A DNA stretch of 64,000 nucleotides, taken from the NCBI RefSeq assembly GCF_021390495.1, contig NZ_JAJEJP010000001.1, forward strand, positions 3,162,001-3,226,000. The letters run 5' to 3'. Each line of letters begins with the position of its first letter. The first letter of the stretch is position 1. The notes beneath the pieces are model-generated. The model was not told where the DNA came from, searched no databases, and was given only the letters and a program-made list of their open reading frames with translations. Shown piece by piece: positions 43,820 through 53,171 of this stretch. The translations under genes and the position numbers were made by a program. This DNA is from Paraburkholderia sp. ZP32-5 (lineage in GTDB: Bacteria; Pseudomonadota; Gammaproteobacteria; Burkholderiales; Burkholderiaceae).

Positions 43820-44800
43820 TCAGCGATCGTCGCTGCCGGATACAGGCGTCGGCAACGCTCGCCCGTCGAAACACGCGCTGAGATTCGCGACGATACCGTC
43901 CACATAAGCCTCTTCCGCGCGCGGCGAAAGCCCGGCCACGTGAGGCGACAGCACGAGATTCGGTGCGTCGAGCAAGCGTTGCGGCACCGCCGGCTCTTCG
44001 GCATACACATCGAGCGCGGCACCCGCGATCGTGCGTGCGTGAAGCGCTTCTGCAAGCGCCGCCGTATCGACCACGGTGCCGCGCCCGACATTGACCAGAT
44101 AGCCGTCGGGGCCGAGTGCCCGCAGCACCCGTGCGTCGACAAGGCCATGCGTTGCCGCGCCGCCCGGCGCGCACACGAACAGAAAATCCGCGGCCGCCGC
44201 GAGCACGACGGCATCCGGTGCGTAGTCGAATGGCACATCGCCGCGCGGATTGCGGTTGTGATAACTGATCGGCATGTCGAATGCCGCGAGCCGCGTCGCG
44301 ATCGCCATGCCGATCGCGCCGAGCCCGAGGATGCCCGCACGCCGTCCGCTCAGATCGGGCCACGCATGCCGCAGCGCATTCCATTCGCCGGCGCGCATCG
44401 CGCGATCGTTGCTGACGATGCCGCGCACCGCGGCAAACAGCAACGCGATCGCGTGATCGGCAACACTCGCGGTGTTTGCGCCCCGGCCGTGCGTGACCGC
44501 GATACCGCGCGCGCGAGCCGCCGCGACGTCGATCGATTCATAGCCGACGCCGATCGCACAGATGATTTCGAGCGCCGGCAGCCGGTCCATCCATTGCGCG
44601 CGCCAGCCGGTGGCGACATTGGTGACGACGCCGCGCACCACGGTTCCCCACGTGGCGATCGCATGCTCGCGCCGCGCGGCATCGGGTGCGTAATGTACGT
44701 CGAAAGCCGCGGATAGACGCGTGAGACCATGCGCCGGCAGCGCACACGCGACGATGATCGATACCCGCCCCGGTGCCGCCGCGCGCGTCGCCTCGCTCAT
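43820..44800 (-). CDS. D-2-hydroxyacid dehydrogenase
   Basis: This 326-aa NAD(P)-dependent enzyme has the Rossmann GxGxxG block ILGLGAIGMAIATRL. Arg-236-type NVGRGTVVD, Glu in VYAEEPAVPQ and His in VLSPHVAGLS complete the catalytic set. It resembles hydroxypyruvate/glyoxylate reductases. Its ATG overlaps the stop of the aldolase-family gene by 4 bp. It is the last gene of the hydroxy-acid operon; much upstream open frame is spurious. Confidence 0.93.
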   Translation of the reverse strand: MSEATRAAAPGRVSIIVACALPAHGLTRLSAAFDVHYAPDAARREHAIATWGTVVRGVVTNVATGWRAQWMDRLPALEIICAIGVGYESIDVAAARARGIAVTHGRGANTASVADHAIALLFAAVRGIVSNDRAMRAGEWNALRHAWPDLSGRRAGILGLGAIGMAIATRLAAFDMPISYHNRNPRGDVPFDYAPDAVVLAAAADFLFVCAPGGAATHGLVDARVLRALGPDGYLVNVGRGTVVDTAALAEALHARTIAGAALDVYAEEPAVPQRLLDAPNLVLSPHVAGLSPRAEEAYVDGIVANLSACFDGRALPTPVSGSDDR

Positions 44801-45573
44801 TCCTTGTAGCTCGTATCGAGCCAGTCGAGCTGACGCAGCATCGCCGGCCATTCGAGCACGCCGTAACGCCGTGTGACGTCCGGCTGCCACTGCGCATTTG
44901 CCTTCGCAACGATGTCCGGCGATGGAATCACCAGTTCCGTATTGCACGCCATCGCATCGATCTGCGTCTTGCACGCCAGTTCGAGCCGATACATCGAGTT
45001 GAATGCTTCGGCAATCGTCGGGCCGACCGCGAGCAGACCATGATTGCGCAGCACCATCACTTCGGCGTCGCCGAGATCGTCGATCAGGCTTTGCTGTTCG
45101 TCGAGATCGATCGATATACCCTGGAACTCGTGATAGGCGACTTTCGCGAAACGCGTGGCGGTTTGCGTCAGCGGCAGCAACCCGCATTTGAGCGCCGACA
45201 GCGCCATGCCCGCGCGCGAATGCGTATGGATGATGCACTTCGCGTCGGCGCGTCCGCGATGAATCGCGCCGTGAATCACGAAGCCCGGCCGATTGAATCC
45301 GTACGGCAAATCAGGCTTCGAAAGAATATTGCCGTCCAGATCGATCTTCATCAGATTCGACGCGGTGATCTCCGGATACAGCAGACCATACGCGTTGATC
45401 AGGAAATGCCCAGGCTCGCCAGGCACTTCGACGGAAATATGATTGGCGATCATATCGGTCATGCCGTACACCGACACCAGCCGGTAACACGCGGCGAGTT
45501 CGACGCGTGCGTGCCACTCGTCGGCGGAGACCTTGTCTCTGATGGATGCGACGGTAAAGCCTGTTTTCAGCAT
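44797..45573 (-). CDS. Class II aldolase/adducin family protein
   Basis: This 258-aa protein has the metal-binding pattern of the family: NHISVEVPGEPGHFLIN, an H-x-H motif in CIIHTHSRAG, and VLRNHGLLAVG. Family members cleave sugar phosphates (FucA, AraD) or decarboxylate keto acids. This non-phosphate subgroup is common in organic-acid operons. A GGAGGT site lies 4 bp before the ATG at 45573. Confidence 0.9.
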   Translation of the reverse strand: MLKTGFTVASIRDKVSADEWHARVELAACYRLVSVYGMTDMIANHISVEVPGEPGHFLINAYGLLYPEITASNLMKIDLDGNILSKPDLPYGFNRPGFVIHGAIHRGRADAKCIIHTHSRAGMALSALKCGLLPLTQTATRFAKVAYHEFQGISIDLDEQQSLIDDLGDAEVMVLRNHGLLAVGPTIAEAFNSMYRLELACKTQIDAMACNTELVIPSPDIVAKANAQWQPDVTRRYGVLEWPAMLRQLDWLDTSYKE

Positions 45574-45588
45574 CGTTACCTCCGGTCT

Positions 45589-45607
45589 GCGCGGCACGCT
45601 GCCGCGC
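45589..45607 (-). terminator. Intergenic hairpin between porin and aldolase genes
   Basis: A 7-bp GC stem (gcgcggc / gccgcgc) with a 5-nt loop lies in the 55-bp gap behind the porin stop. There is no T-run. It may lower readthrough into the last two genes or stabilise the porin message. Confidence 0.35.
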
Positions 45608-45628
45608 CTGATTCAAGCAGTCACAAAA

Positions 45629-46876
45629 TCAGAACAGATGCCGCATGCCCACCGCGACGATCATCTGATAAGCGGTCGCCGACGGCGTGATGCCGGCAAT
45701 CGACGCCACCGCGGCCTGCCCCAGCGAATCGGTGCCCGACGCCTTCTGCATCGCGCTGAGGATGTAGATATCGGTCGACTTGGACAGGTTGTAGTCGGCG
45801 CCCAGATTGAGCTGCTGATAGTGCGCGCTGCTGGAACTGCTCATCGCGCCATTCACCGCGCCGCGCCTCGTGAAATCATAGGACACGCCAACGCGGAACG
45901 CCGGCGTGACCGACACGCGCAGACTGCCTTCGAAGTTGTCGAACGCGACGTCGCCGCTGTAGTGCAGCGGATTCAGGCTCGCATTGCTGCCGAGCCCCAA
46001 CAGGCGTGTGTGGTTGTACGCACCGCCCACCAGCACGCTGCCGAACTTGTAGGTCGCCGCGGCGGCAATCGTATCGAGCGTCGACGCCGATGCGAAGCCG
46101 GCAATGACCGGGTTCGATTGCGGGGACGTGGCCGAGCCGAACGAGCCCATGTTGTTGCCGGTCGCCGACGCATTCGGGTTGTTGCCGAACATCGACGTAT
46201 TCGGATTGCGGCCGTTCACATAGGCAAGCGCGGTGGAGAGCGCGCCCATCGCATAGCTGCCGCCGATCGACCAGACCTGGTTCGCGCCCATGCTGCCGGG
46301 CACGCCGCCGAAGCCATACACGGCGCCGACACGAAAGCCGTGCCACACAGGGCTCATGTACTTCAGCGAGTTGTTGATACGGCGCGAGTAGTCGACGTTG
46401 TCGTAGTCGTCCGGATGCGCGTTGAAGAAGCCCCAGTTGTACGCATACGTGAGCGGGTCGGTGAAATCGGTCATTGCGTCGCCCTGGCGGCCCAGCGTGA
46501 CCTGTCCGGCCGATGCGCTCGCGAGGCCCACCCACGCCTGCCGTCCGAAGAACGAGCCGCCCTGTCCGATCGCGCCGCTATTCATGCTGAAGCCGCTTTC
46601 GAGCGTGAAGATCGCCTTCAGGCCACCACCGAGATCCTCCGCGCCCGTCAAGCCAAAGCGGCTCGCGCCGAGCGCCGAATTCGCGCCATCGAACTGCGCG
46701 ACCTGATGATGGCCGACGGGGCCACCACCTGGACTCGTGCCGCTCGTCTGCGCATTCGTGATGTACGACACGTTGCCGGACACCACGCCATACAGCGTGA
46801 CGCTGCTCTGCGCGAACGCGTTGCACGCACACGGCAACGCCAGCAAACCGGCCCATCTCCAAACCGTCTTCTCCAT
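45629..46876 (-). CDS. General porin (Burkholderia OmpC-like trimeric type)
   Basis: This 415-aa outer-membrane porin has a signal peptide (VWRWAGLLALPCACNAFA) followed by QSSVTLYGVVSGNVSY, the standard first strand of beta-proteobacterial porins. FFGRQAWVGL and GQVTLGRQGDAMTDF are seen, and the barrel ends in RHLF. A GGAGG site precedes the ATG at 46876. Sited inside the hydroxy-acid operon, it is probably the outer-membrane entry route for the substrate. Confidence 0.94.
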   Translation of the reverse strand: MEKTVWRWAGLLALPCACNAFAQSSVTLYGVVSGNVSYITNAQTSGTSPGGGPVGHHQVAQFDGANSALGASRFGLTGAEDLGGGLKAIFTLESGFSMNSGAIGQGGSFFGRQAWVGLASASAGQVTLGRQGDAMTDFTDPLTYAYNWGFFNAHPDDYDNVDYSRRINNSLKYMSPVWHGFRVGAVYGFGGVPGSMGANQVWSIGGSYAMGALSTALAYVNGRNPNTSMFGNNPNASATGNNMGSFGSATSPQSNPVIAGFASASTLDTIAAAATYKFGSVLVGGAYNHTRLLGLGSNASLNPLHYSGDVAFDNFEGSLRVSVTPAFRVGVSYDFTRRGAVNGAMSSSSSAHYQQLNLGADYNLSKSTDIYILSAMQKASGTDSLGQAAVASIAGITPSATAYQMIVAVGMRHLF

Positions 46877-46942
46877 GTTCTCCTCCATCATTGTTGGTAT
46901 CACTCGTGATGCGACGTCGATTCGACGCGACGGCCGAGCCGG

Positions 46943-47854
46943 TCAATACGCCGGCTTGAGTCCGTCGCGCGGCCAGTCGAGCCGCAGCAATTCACCGCGC
47001 GACGCGGCGGTCACATACGCATGCCGGCCATCGGGACCGCCGAAGCACAGATTGGTGACTGTCGGCTCATCGGGAATCGGCACGAATTCGACCAGCCCGC
47101 CTTGCGGCGAAATCACCGACAGCCCGCCCTGCGCAAGCGTCGCGACGACGACGTTGCCGTTCGCCTCGACCGCCAGCGAATCGAAGCGCGCGTAGTACGG
47201 CGGCGCGTACAACATCCGTCCGCCGTAGGGCTGCGTATGGCTTTTCTGCAGCCGCAGACGGCCGGGTGCTTCGATATCGAAGGCCCAGAGCCGGCAGGTA
47301 TCGGTTTCGGCGACATAGAGCGTGCGTTCGTCCGGCGACAGGCCGATACCGTTCGGCGTAACGATCGGGAAAATCACCTCGTCGATCAACGAGCCGTCCG
47401 CGCGCGCGTAGTAGATGCCGCCGCGATCGCCGTCGCGCTCGCGGCGTTTGCCCTGATCGGTAAACCAGAAGCCGCCGTGCGAATCGAAGACCAGATCGTT
47501 CGGCCCGCGCAACGCATGCTCGCCGCAATGGCTGTACAGCACGCGTACTTCGCCGCTCGTCGGATCGACACGCTCGATGCGCCCGCCGACGTAATCGTCG
47601 GGTTGGCCCACCGGAAACAGCACGCCATGCACCGGTGTCCAGCGCATGCCGCCGTTGTTGCACACGTAGCACGCGCCATCCGGTCCGATCGCCGCGCCAT
47701 TCGGCGAGCCTTCGAAGGTGGCGACCGTCTGCTTCGTGCCATCCGCGGCGATGCGCGTGAGCCGCTGATGCCGCAACTCGACGACCAGCACGCTGCCGTC
47801 GTCGCACCAGATCGGTCCTTCGGGAAAACCGAGTTCGTTGGCGATGATGTCCAT
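46943..47854 (-). CDS. SMP-30/gluconolactonase family lactonase
   Basis: This 303-aa six-bladed beta-propeller has the metal-ligand E12 in FPEGPIW and GPNDLVFDSHGGFWFTD. PNGIGLSPDERTLYVAETD carries the catalytic Asp/Asn. It hydrolyses aldono- or related lactones. It is separated by 5 bp from the MHS transporter gene upstream, so the two are co-translated. Together they suggest that the imported substrate is a sugar acid or gives a lactone. Confidence 0.93.
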   Translation of the reverse strand: MDIIANELGFPEGPIWCDDGSVLVVELRHQRLTRIAADGTKQTVATFEGSPNGAAIGPDGACYVCNNGGMRWTPVHGVLFPVGQPDDYVGGRIERVDPTSGEVRVLYSHCGEHALRGPNDLVFDSHGGFWFTDQGKRRERDGDRGGIYYARADGSLIDEVIFPIVTPNGIGLSPDERTLYVAETDTCRLWAFDIEAPGRLRLQKSHTQPYGGRMLYAPPYYARFDSLAVEANGNVVVATLAQGGLSVISPQGGLVEFVPIPDEPTVTNLCFGGPDGRHAYVTAASRGELLRLDWPRDGLKPAY

Positions 47855-47859
47855 GGCGT

Positions 47860-49542
47860 TCAGTCCTGTGCGGCGAGATCGACATCCTTCGTCTCACGGA
47901 CCAGCAGCATGCCGATCACGAATACGATGGCCGAGCCGATCACCGGATACCAGAGTCCGTCGTACATGTTGCCGGTCTGTGCGACCACGGCGAGCGCGGC
48001 GGCCGGCGCGAGGCCGCTGCCGAGAATGTTGCCGACGTGGTACGGCAAGCTCATCGACGTATAGCGGATACGTGTGGGGAATATTTCGACCAGCATCGCC
48101 GCGATCGGGCCGTACACCATCGTCACGTAGATCACCAGCAGCGTCAGGATCGCGACGATCAGCGGCTTGTTCATCTGCGCCGGATCGGCGCGTGACGGAT
48201 AGCCGGCGTGCGTGAGCACCGCGCCGAGCTGCTTGCGAAACGCGGCGAAGCGCTGCTGCGCGTCGGCGCTCGACAGGCCCTGCGCCGAGTACGACGGCAG
48301 CGTCTGACCGCCGATGCTGATCGACGCGGGGCCGCTCGCATCGACGATGTCGTAGCTGACGCCTTCGGCGGCGAGCGCCTGCTTGGCGACATCGCAGGAG
48401 CTGGTGAATTTCTTCAGCCCGGTCGGGTTGAACTGGAACGAGCACTCCGACGGATCGACGCTCACCGTGACGTGCGCACGTTGTTGCGCTGCCGCCATCG
48501 CCGGATTGGTCGCGGCGGTCAGCGCCTTGAACAATGGAAAGATCGTCAGCGTCGCGATCAGGATGCCGCCCATGATCACCGGCTTGCGGCCGATCCGGTC
48601 CGACAGCGCGCCAAACACGACGAAAAACGGTGTACCGAGCAGCAGCGCAATCACGATCAGAATGTTGGCGGTCAACGGATCGACCTTCAGCGCACCCGTC
48701 AGAAAGAACAGCGTATAGACCTGCCCCGTCACGCCAACCAATGCCTGGCCGAGCACCAGTCCGAACAGCGCGATCAGCACGATCTTCAGGTTCTTCCAGA
48801 CGAGAAACGCCTCGCTGATCGGCGCCTTCGACAGGCGTCCTTCGGCTTTCATCTTCTGGAAGGTCGGCGATTCGTGCATCGCGAGCCGTACCCATACGCT
48901 CAGTGCGAGCGGAACGACCGAGATCAGGAACGGGATGCGCCAGCCATAGGCATCGAACGCCTCGCTGCTGAGCACGTAGCGCAGGCCGAGAATCACGATC
49001 AACGACATCGACAGGCCGATCGTCGTGGTGGTTTGCAGCCACGACGTGAACGCGCCGCGCTTGCCTGGCGGCGCGTGTTCGGCGAGGTAGGTTGCCGCGC
49101 CGCCGTATTCGCCGCCGACCGCGAGCCCCTGCAACAAACGCAGCGAAATCAGGATCACCGGCGCGGCAATTCCGATGTTTGCATAGGTCGGCAGAATACC
49201 GACCGCGAACGTCGACAGCCCCATGCACAGGATCGTCACCAGAAACGTGTACTTGCGTCCGACCAGATCGCCCAGCCGGCCGAACACCAGCGCGCCGAAC
49301 GGCCGCATCACGAAGCCCGCGGAGAACGCGAGCAGCGCGAAGATCATCTGCGAGCCTTCGTCGAGGTTCGAGAAGAAATGCCGGCCGATGGAACTGGCCA
49401 GTCCGCCGTACAGGTAAAAGTCGTACCACTCGAACGCGGTGCCGACGCTGGCCGCGAAAATCAGTTTCTTGTCCGCGCGCGTGATGCCCGCGGCGGACGA
49501 GGATGCGCTCACCGGGTCCGCTCCGGAAATGGTTCGGGTCAC
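47860..49542 (-). CDS. MHS family MFS transporter with periplasmic insert
   Basis: This 560-aa metabolite:H+ symporter has the MHS hallmarks GTAFEWYDFYLYGGL, FGRLGDLVGRKYTFLVTI and QGLAVGGEYGGAATYLAEHAP. About 100 hydrophilic residues (roughly 350-450) are inserted in the C-terminal half, with two cysteines (PSECSF, TSSCDV). The insert accounts for the length above the usual 430-440 aa. I chose the GTG at 49542 because AGGAGA lies 8 bp upstream; the GTG at 49548 is too close to it. Confidence 0.9.
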   Translation of the reverse strand: MTRTISGADPVSASSSAAGITRADKKLIFAASVGTAFEWYDFYLYGGLASSIGRHFFSNLDEGSQMIFALLAFSAGFVMRPFGALVFGRLGDLVGRKYTFLVTILCMGLSTFAVGILPTYANIGIAAPVILISLRLLQGLAVGGEYGGAATYLAEHAPPGKRGAFTSWLQTTTTIGLSMSLIVILGLRYVLSSEAFDAYGWRIPFLISVVPLALSVWVRLAMHESPTFQKMKAEGRLSKAPISEAFLVWKNLKIVLIALFGLVLGQALVGVTGQVYTLFFLTGALKVDPLTANILIVIALLLGTPFFVVFGALSDRIGRKPVIMGGILIATLTIFPLFKALTAATNPAMAAAQQRAHVTVSVDPSECSFQFNPTGLKKFTSSCDVAKQALAAEGVSYDIVDASGPASISIGGQTLPSYSAQGLSSADAQQRFAAFRKQLGAVLTHAGYPSRADPAQMNKPLIVAILTLLVIYVTMVYGPIAAMLVEIFPTRIRYTSMSLPYHVGNILGSGLAPAAALAVVAQTGNMYDGLWYPVIGSAIVFVIGMLLVRETKDVDLAAQD

Positions 49543-49635
49543 AATCACTGTCTCCTATCGTTTTTTAATTTGGGCCGGCGCGCTTCGACGCGTTGCCGAT
49601 GCATGTCGATGCATGTCGATGTTCCCGACGCGATA

Positions 49636-50796
49636 TCAGAGGCCCGGCCGCGCAATCAGCGTGGCGTCGACTTCATTGAACGAGCACCGCCCCACCAGCG
49701 CGAGCGTGCGGTCCATCTCGTCGCGCAGCATCTCGAGCGCGCGGCTCACGCCCGCTTCTCCGCCCGCGCCGAGCCCATACAGCGCCGCCTTGCCGACCAT
49801 CACCGCATCGGCGCCGAGCGCGATCGCCTTGACCACATCGGAGCCGCGCCGGATTCCGCTATCGACGAGCAGCGTGACGCGTTTCGACAGCGCGGCGCGC
49901 ACTTCCGGCAGCACATCGATCGGCGCCATCGCCGAATCGAGGTTGCGCCCGCCATGGTTCGACAACACGATGCCGTCGACGCCATGACGCTCGGCGGCCT
50001 CGGCATCCGCGGCGCTCATCAGTCCCTTGACGATCAGCGTATGCGGCCAGCGCTCGCGCAACGCGTCGACATCGGCCCACGTCACCGACGCCGCATTCGC
50101 GAGCCGCACCGGCGCGCCGGTAATCCTCGCGTTCATCCCTTGCGGGTAATTTGCGTAACGGGGGATGCCTCCATCGAACAGATAACGGCCCATCACGCCC
50201 GCGAGCCAGCCCGGATGACGCAGCACGTCGCAGGTCATGCGCGGCGTCAGACGAAACGGATTGACAAAGCCGTTGCGCGCATTGAACTCGCGATTCGGCA
50301 TCACCGCCGTATCGACGGTCAGCATCAACGTCTTCACACCGACGGCCCGTGCCCGCTCGATCACCGCGTACGAGTGCCGGCGCTCTTCCCACAGATAGGT
50401 CTGAATCCACATCGCGCCCTGGGTCGCGTCGAAGATCGCTTCGATCGGCGTGGTCGCGCTGGTCGACAGCGTGAACGGAACACCGGCTCGCGTCGCCGCC
50501 ATCGCCAGCGCCAGTTCGCCCTGATACCAGAGGATGTCCGCGATACCGGTCGGGCCGATGATCAGCGGCATGCTTTGCGTGTTGCCGAACACGGCGCGAC
50601 GCAGATCGCGCTTCGATACGTCGACGAGTTGCGAGGGCCTGAGCTTGATGCGCCGGTAACTATCGAGGTTGTTGGCAAGCGCGACATCGTCTTCCGTGCC
50701 GCGATCGATGAAATCGAAAACACCGCGCGGCAAGCGGCGTCGTGCCAGAGTGCGAAGATCGTGGATGTTGTAGGCGTGCCGATGCGTGTTGGCCAT
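49636..50796 (-). CDS. FMN-dependent alpha-hydroxy-acid dehydrogenase
   Basis: This 386-aa TIM-barrel flavoenzyme is of the lactate/mandelate dehydrogenase group. Signatures are LPRGVFDFIDRGTEDD, IGPTGIADILW, a catalytic His in LSNHGGRNLD, and SGIRRGSDVVKAIALGA. It oxidises an L-2-hydroxy acid to the 2-oxo acid. The start at 50796 is followed at once by homology. It heads the operon; a LysR gene diverges from it. It is paralogous to the enzyme at 58049-59200. Confidence 0.94.
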   Translation of the reverse strand: MANTHRHAYNIHDLRTLARRRLPRGVFDFIDRGTEDDVALANNLDSYRRIKLRPSQLVDVSKRDLRRAVFGNTQSMPLIIGPTGIADILWYQGELALAMAATRAGVPFTLSTSATTPIEAIFDATQGAMWIQTYLWEERRHSYAVIERARAVGVKTLMLTVDTAVMPNREFNARNGFVNPFRLTPRMTCDVLRHPGWLAGVMGRYLFDGGIPRYANYPQGMNARITGAPVRLANAASVTWADVDALRERWPHTLIVKGLMSAADAEAAERHGVDGIVLSNHGGRNLDSAMAPIDVLPEVRAALSKRVTLLVDSGIRRGSDVVKAIALGADAVMVGKAALYGLGAGGEAGVSRALEMLRDEMDRTLALVGRCSFNEVDATLIARPGL

Positions 50797-51086
50797 GGAG
50801 TCGTTTTCGATGCGGCGCCCGTGCGTCAGCGCTCGGGCGATGTGTGTCTCGTTCAGCGGATCGGACACTCGTTGCAACCGGGATCCGCGCGTTGTTTTTC
50901 GATGGGGGGATTCTAGGTTTCGCTTTCTGCCGAGGCCAATTCATAATTCGAAACCGTCGCTTCAGCTTTTTTGATAAGTCGCGAGGACCGCTGACAACAC
51001 GGATTTGCGCGGTATTAACGACGGCCTATACTGCGCGCGTGCGCGAGCATGCCGCGCGCGGCCCTTCTTCGATCCGGACTCGACAC

Positions 51087-52073
51087 ATGAAGCCCAGCGT
51101 CACATTCCGTCAGTTGAATGCCTTTCGCACAGTGGCTCGTCTGCAGAGCTTCACGCAGGCCGCCAACGCGTTGCACATCTCGCAGTCGGCATTGACGATG
51201 CAGATCGGTGCGCTCGAAAACCAGCTCGGCGTGCAGCTATTCGATCGCAGCCGCCGTCAGGTCAGCCTGACCTTCGTGGGCGACAACCTGCTCGCGCTCG
51301 CCGCGCGCATCGTCGATGAAGTCGATGGCTTCGCAGCCGCCGCGAGCGAGTTGGCGGGTCTCGATCGCGGCATCGTGCGCGTCGCGACGCTGCCTTCGAT
51401 CGCATCGCGCTACGTCGCGCCCGCCGCGCGTGCGCTGAAACGCGAATTCCCCGGCTTCCAGCTGAAAATTCTCGACGCAGTGGCCGAACGCGTGATCGAA
51501 CTGGTCAAGGAAGGCGACGCAGATTTCGGCATCACGAGCCGCGTGGCCGGCGACCCCGATCTGCACTGGGAGTATTTTCTCGAAGACCGGCTGTTCGGCT
51601 ACGAACATGTCGCGACGGCCGGCGATCCGCCCCGCACGTCGATTACGCTCGCCGAACTCGCCAGCAAGCCGCTGATCCTGTCGGGACGCAACGGCATCGT
51701 GCGCAAGCTGCTCGATCAGGCGATCAGCGATCACGGTCTCGACATGCGGGCCGATTACGAAGTTGTCTACGACGCGACCGCGATCTCGCTCGCGAAGGAA
51801 GGACTCGGCATCGCCGTGCTATCCGAAGCGATCGGCCGCACGATGCAGGCCCCCGAACTGGCTGCTTATCCGATCGTCGATCCGGAAATCCGCCGCGAAG
51901 TATGGTTCGTCTGGTCGAACCGGCAAACGCTGTCGCGCAGCGCCAACGCGTTGCGGTTGATTCTGCTCAATGGTGTCGAGCGGGAGCGGCAGGAAGGTGG
52001 AGTGTCGGGTGCGGATAGCGGCGAAGAGCCGGGCGACGACACGGACGCAGACGCAGACGTTCGCGCGGATTGA
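51087..52073 (+). CDS. LysR-type transcriptional regulator
   Basis: This 328-aa protein begins with an HTH (VTFRQLNAFRTVARLQSFTQAA, QSALTMQIGALENQL) and has a normal effector domain. The last 25 residues are acidic and repetitive (DTDADADV). It is divergent from the FMN-dehydrogenase operon with 290 bp between starts and is its likely regulator. Confidence 0.92.
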   Translation: MKPSVTFRQLNAFRTVARLQSFTQAANALHISQSALTMQIGALENQLGVQLFDRSRRQVSLTFVGDNLLALAARIVDEVDGFAAAASELAGLDRGIVRVATLPSIASRYVAPAARALKREFPGFQLKILDAVAERVIELVKEGDADFGITSRVAGDPDLHWEYFLEDRLFGYEHVATAGDPPRTSITLAELASKPLILSGRNGIVRKLLDQAISDHGLDMRADYEVVYDATAISLAKEGLGIAVLSEAIGRTMQAPELAAYPIVDPEIRREVWFVWSNRQTLSRSANALRLILLNGVERERQEGGVSGADSGEEPGDDTDADADVRAD

Positions 52074-52074
52074 C

Positions 52075-53130
52075 TCATTCTCGCGCGTCGACACCCGCGT
52101 TGATATCCGCATCATCGTGCGCTTCATCGTGTGCATCGACATCCGCCGACTCGCCGCGCGCATTCCGCACAACCGCCGCACCCGCTCCTTGCGCCTCCGG
52201 CACCCGCCGCATACGCGGCGCGCGCGGCGACGCCCATGCCTGTCCCTCGGCAAACCAGTTGCGCAGGAATTCGAGCAAGGTCCGCACGCGCGACGGCAGA
52301 TGCCGGCGGCTCGGATACATCGCGTAAATATCGAGTTCGGTCGGCGACGAATCGGGCAGCACGATCCGCAGCGCCCCGCTTTTCAGATGGTCGTCAATCA
52401 TGTAGCGCGGATGCATCGAGATGCCGTGGCCGAGAATCGCCGCGCGCAGCAGCGCCTCGCCGAAATTGGCGCGCACACGGCCACGCGCGCGCACCGAGCC
52501 GCTGCCATGCGCATCGCCGAACATCCACACGCCGTTCGGCGATTTGTTGATGTTGACGAGGCAGTCGTGATCTTGCAGGTCTTCGATACTGCGCGGCTCG
52601 CCACGCTGCGCGAGATACGCGGGCGATGCAACGAGCGCTTGCGGCACGCGCGCGAGTTTCAGCGCGACGTAGCTGGTGTCCTTCAGCGCGGGCGCGATGC
52701 GGATCGTCAGATCGAGCCGCTCGGCGACCAGATCGGCGCCGCCGTCGTCGAGATAGAGCAGCACCTGCATGTCCGGATAACGCTCGGCGAACGCCGCCAC
52801 CACCGGCACCAGGTGATACGCGCCGAACGACGGCGGCGTACCCACGCGCAGGATGCCGCGCGTGCCGCCCACGGTGTTGCGCATTTGCGCTTCGATCTCC
52901 GACATCTGTTCGAGCATGCCCTGGCCGCTGTCGAGCAGCGCGAGCCCGGCTTCGGTCAGACTCACGCTCTTGGTCGTGCGGGTCAGCAATTGCGCGCCGA
53001 GCCGCTCTTCGAGCCACGCAACGTGCTTCGTCACGTTGCCCTTCGACATACCGAGATGCTGCGCCGCGGACGAAAAGCTCGCCGCGTGCGCGACCTCGAT
53101 GAAGACTTCGATACAGCGCAAGCGATCCAT
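52075..53130 (-). CDS. LysR-type transcriptional regulator, CrgA/AaeR-like
   Basis: This 351-aa protein has an HTH (MDRLRCIEVFIEVAHAASFSSAA, KGNVTKHVAWLEERL) and an effector domain. A long tail rich in Asp, His and Ala ends the protein (HDEAHDDADI). Its stop lies 1 bp from the stop of the convergent LysR gene. It shares strand with the SDR-MFS genes upstream, 41 bp away, so it may be co-transcribed and autoregulate that unit. Confidence 0.9.
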   Translation of the reverse strand: MDRLRCIEVFIEVAHAASFSSAAQHLGMSKGNVTKHVAWLEERLGAQLLTRTTKSVSLTEAGLALLDSGQGMLEQMSEIEAQMRNTVGGTRGILRVGTPPSFGAYHLVPVVAAFAERYPDMQVLLYLDDGGADLVAERLDLTIRIAPALKDTSYVALKLARVPQALVASPAYLAQRGEPRSIEDLQDHDCLVNINKSPNGVWMFGDAHGSGSVRARGRVRANFGEALLRAAILGHGISMHPRYMIDDHLKSGALRIVLPDSSPTELDIYAMYPSRRHLPSRVRTLLEFLRNWFAEGQAWASPRAPRMRRVPEAQGAGAAVVRNARGESADVDAHDEAHDDADINAGVDARE

Positions 53131-53171
53131 GGGTCAAGGTCCCGCGCAAATTGGACGGCGACGCCCGCGAG

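Noticed and set aside
45533..46909. Long plus-strand frame opposite the porin
   Set aside because: Antisense shadow; the porin has signal peptide, strand pattern and terminal Phe.
48208..50916. Very long open frame (about 900 codons) on the plus strand opposite the MHS transporter and FMN dehydrogenase
   Set aside because: Arg/His/Gln-rich translation without domains; it mirrors two well-supported genes in a high-GC region, so it is a composition artefact.
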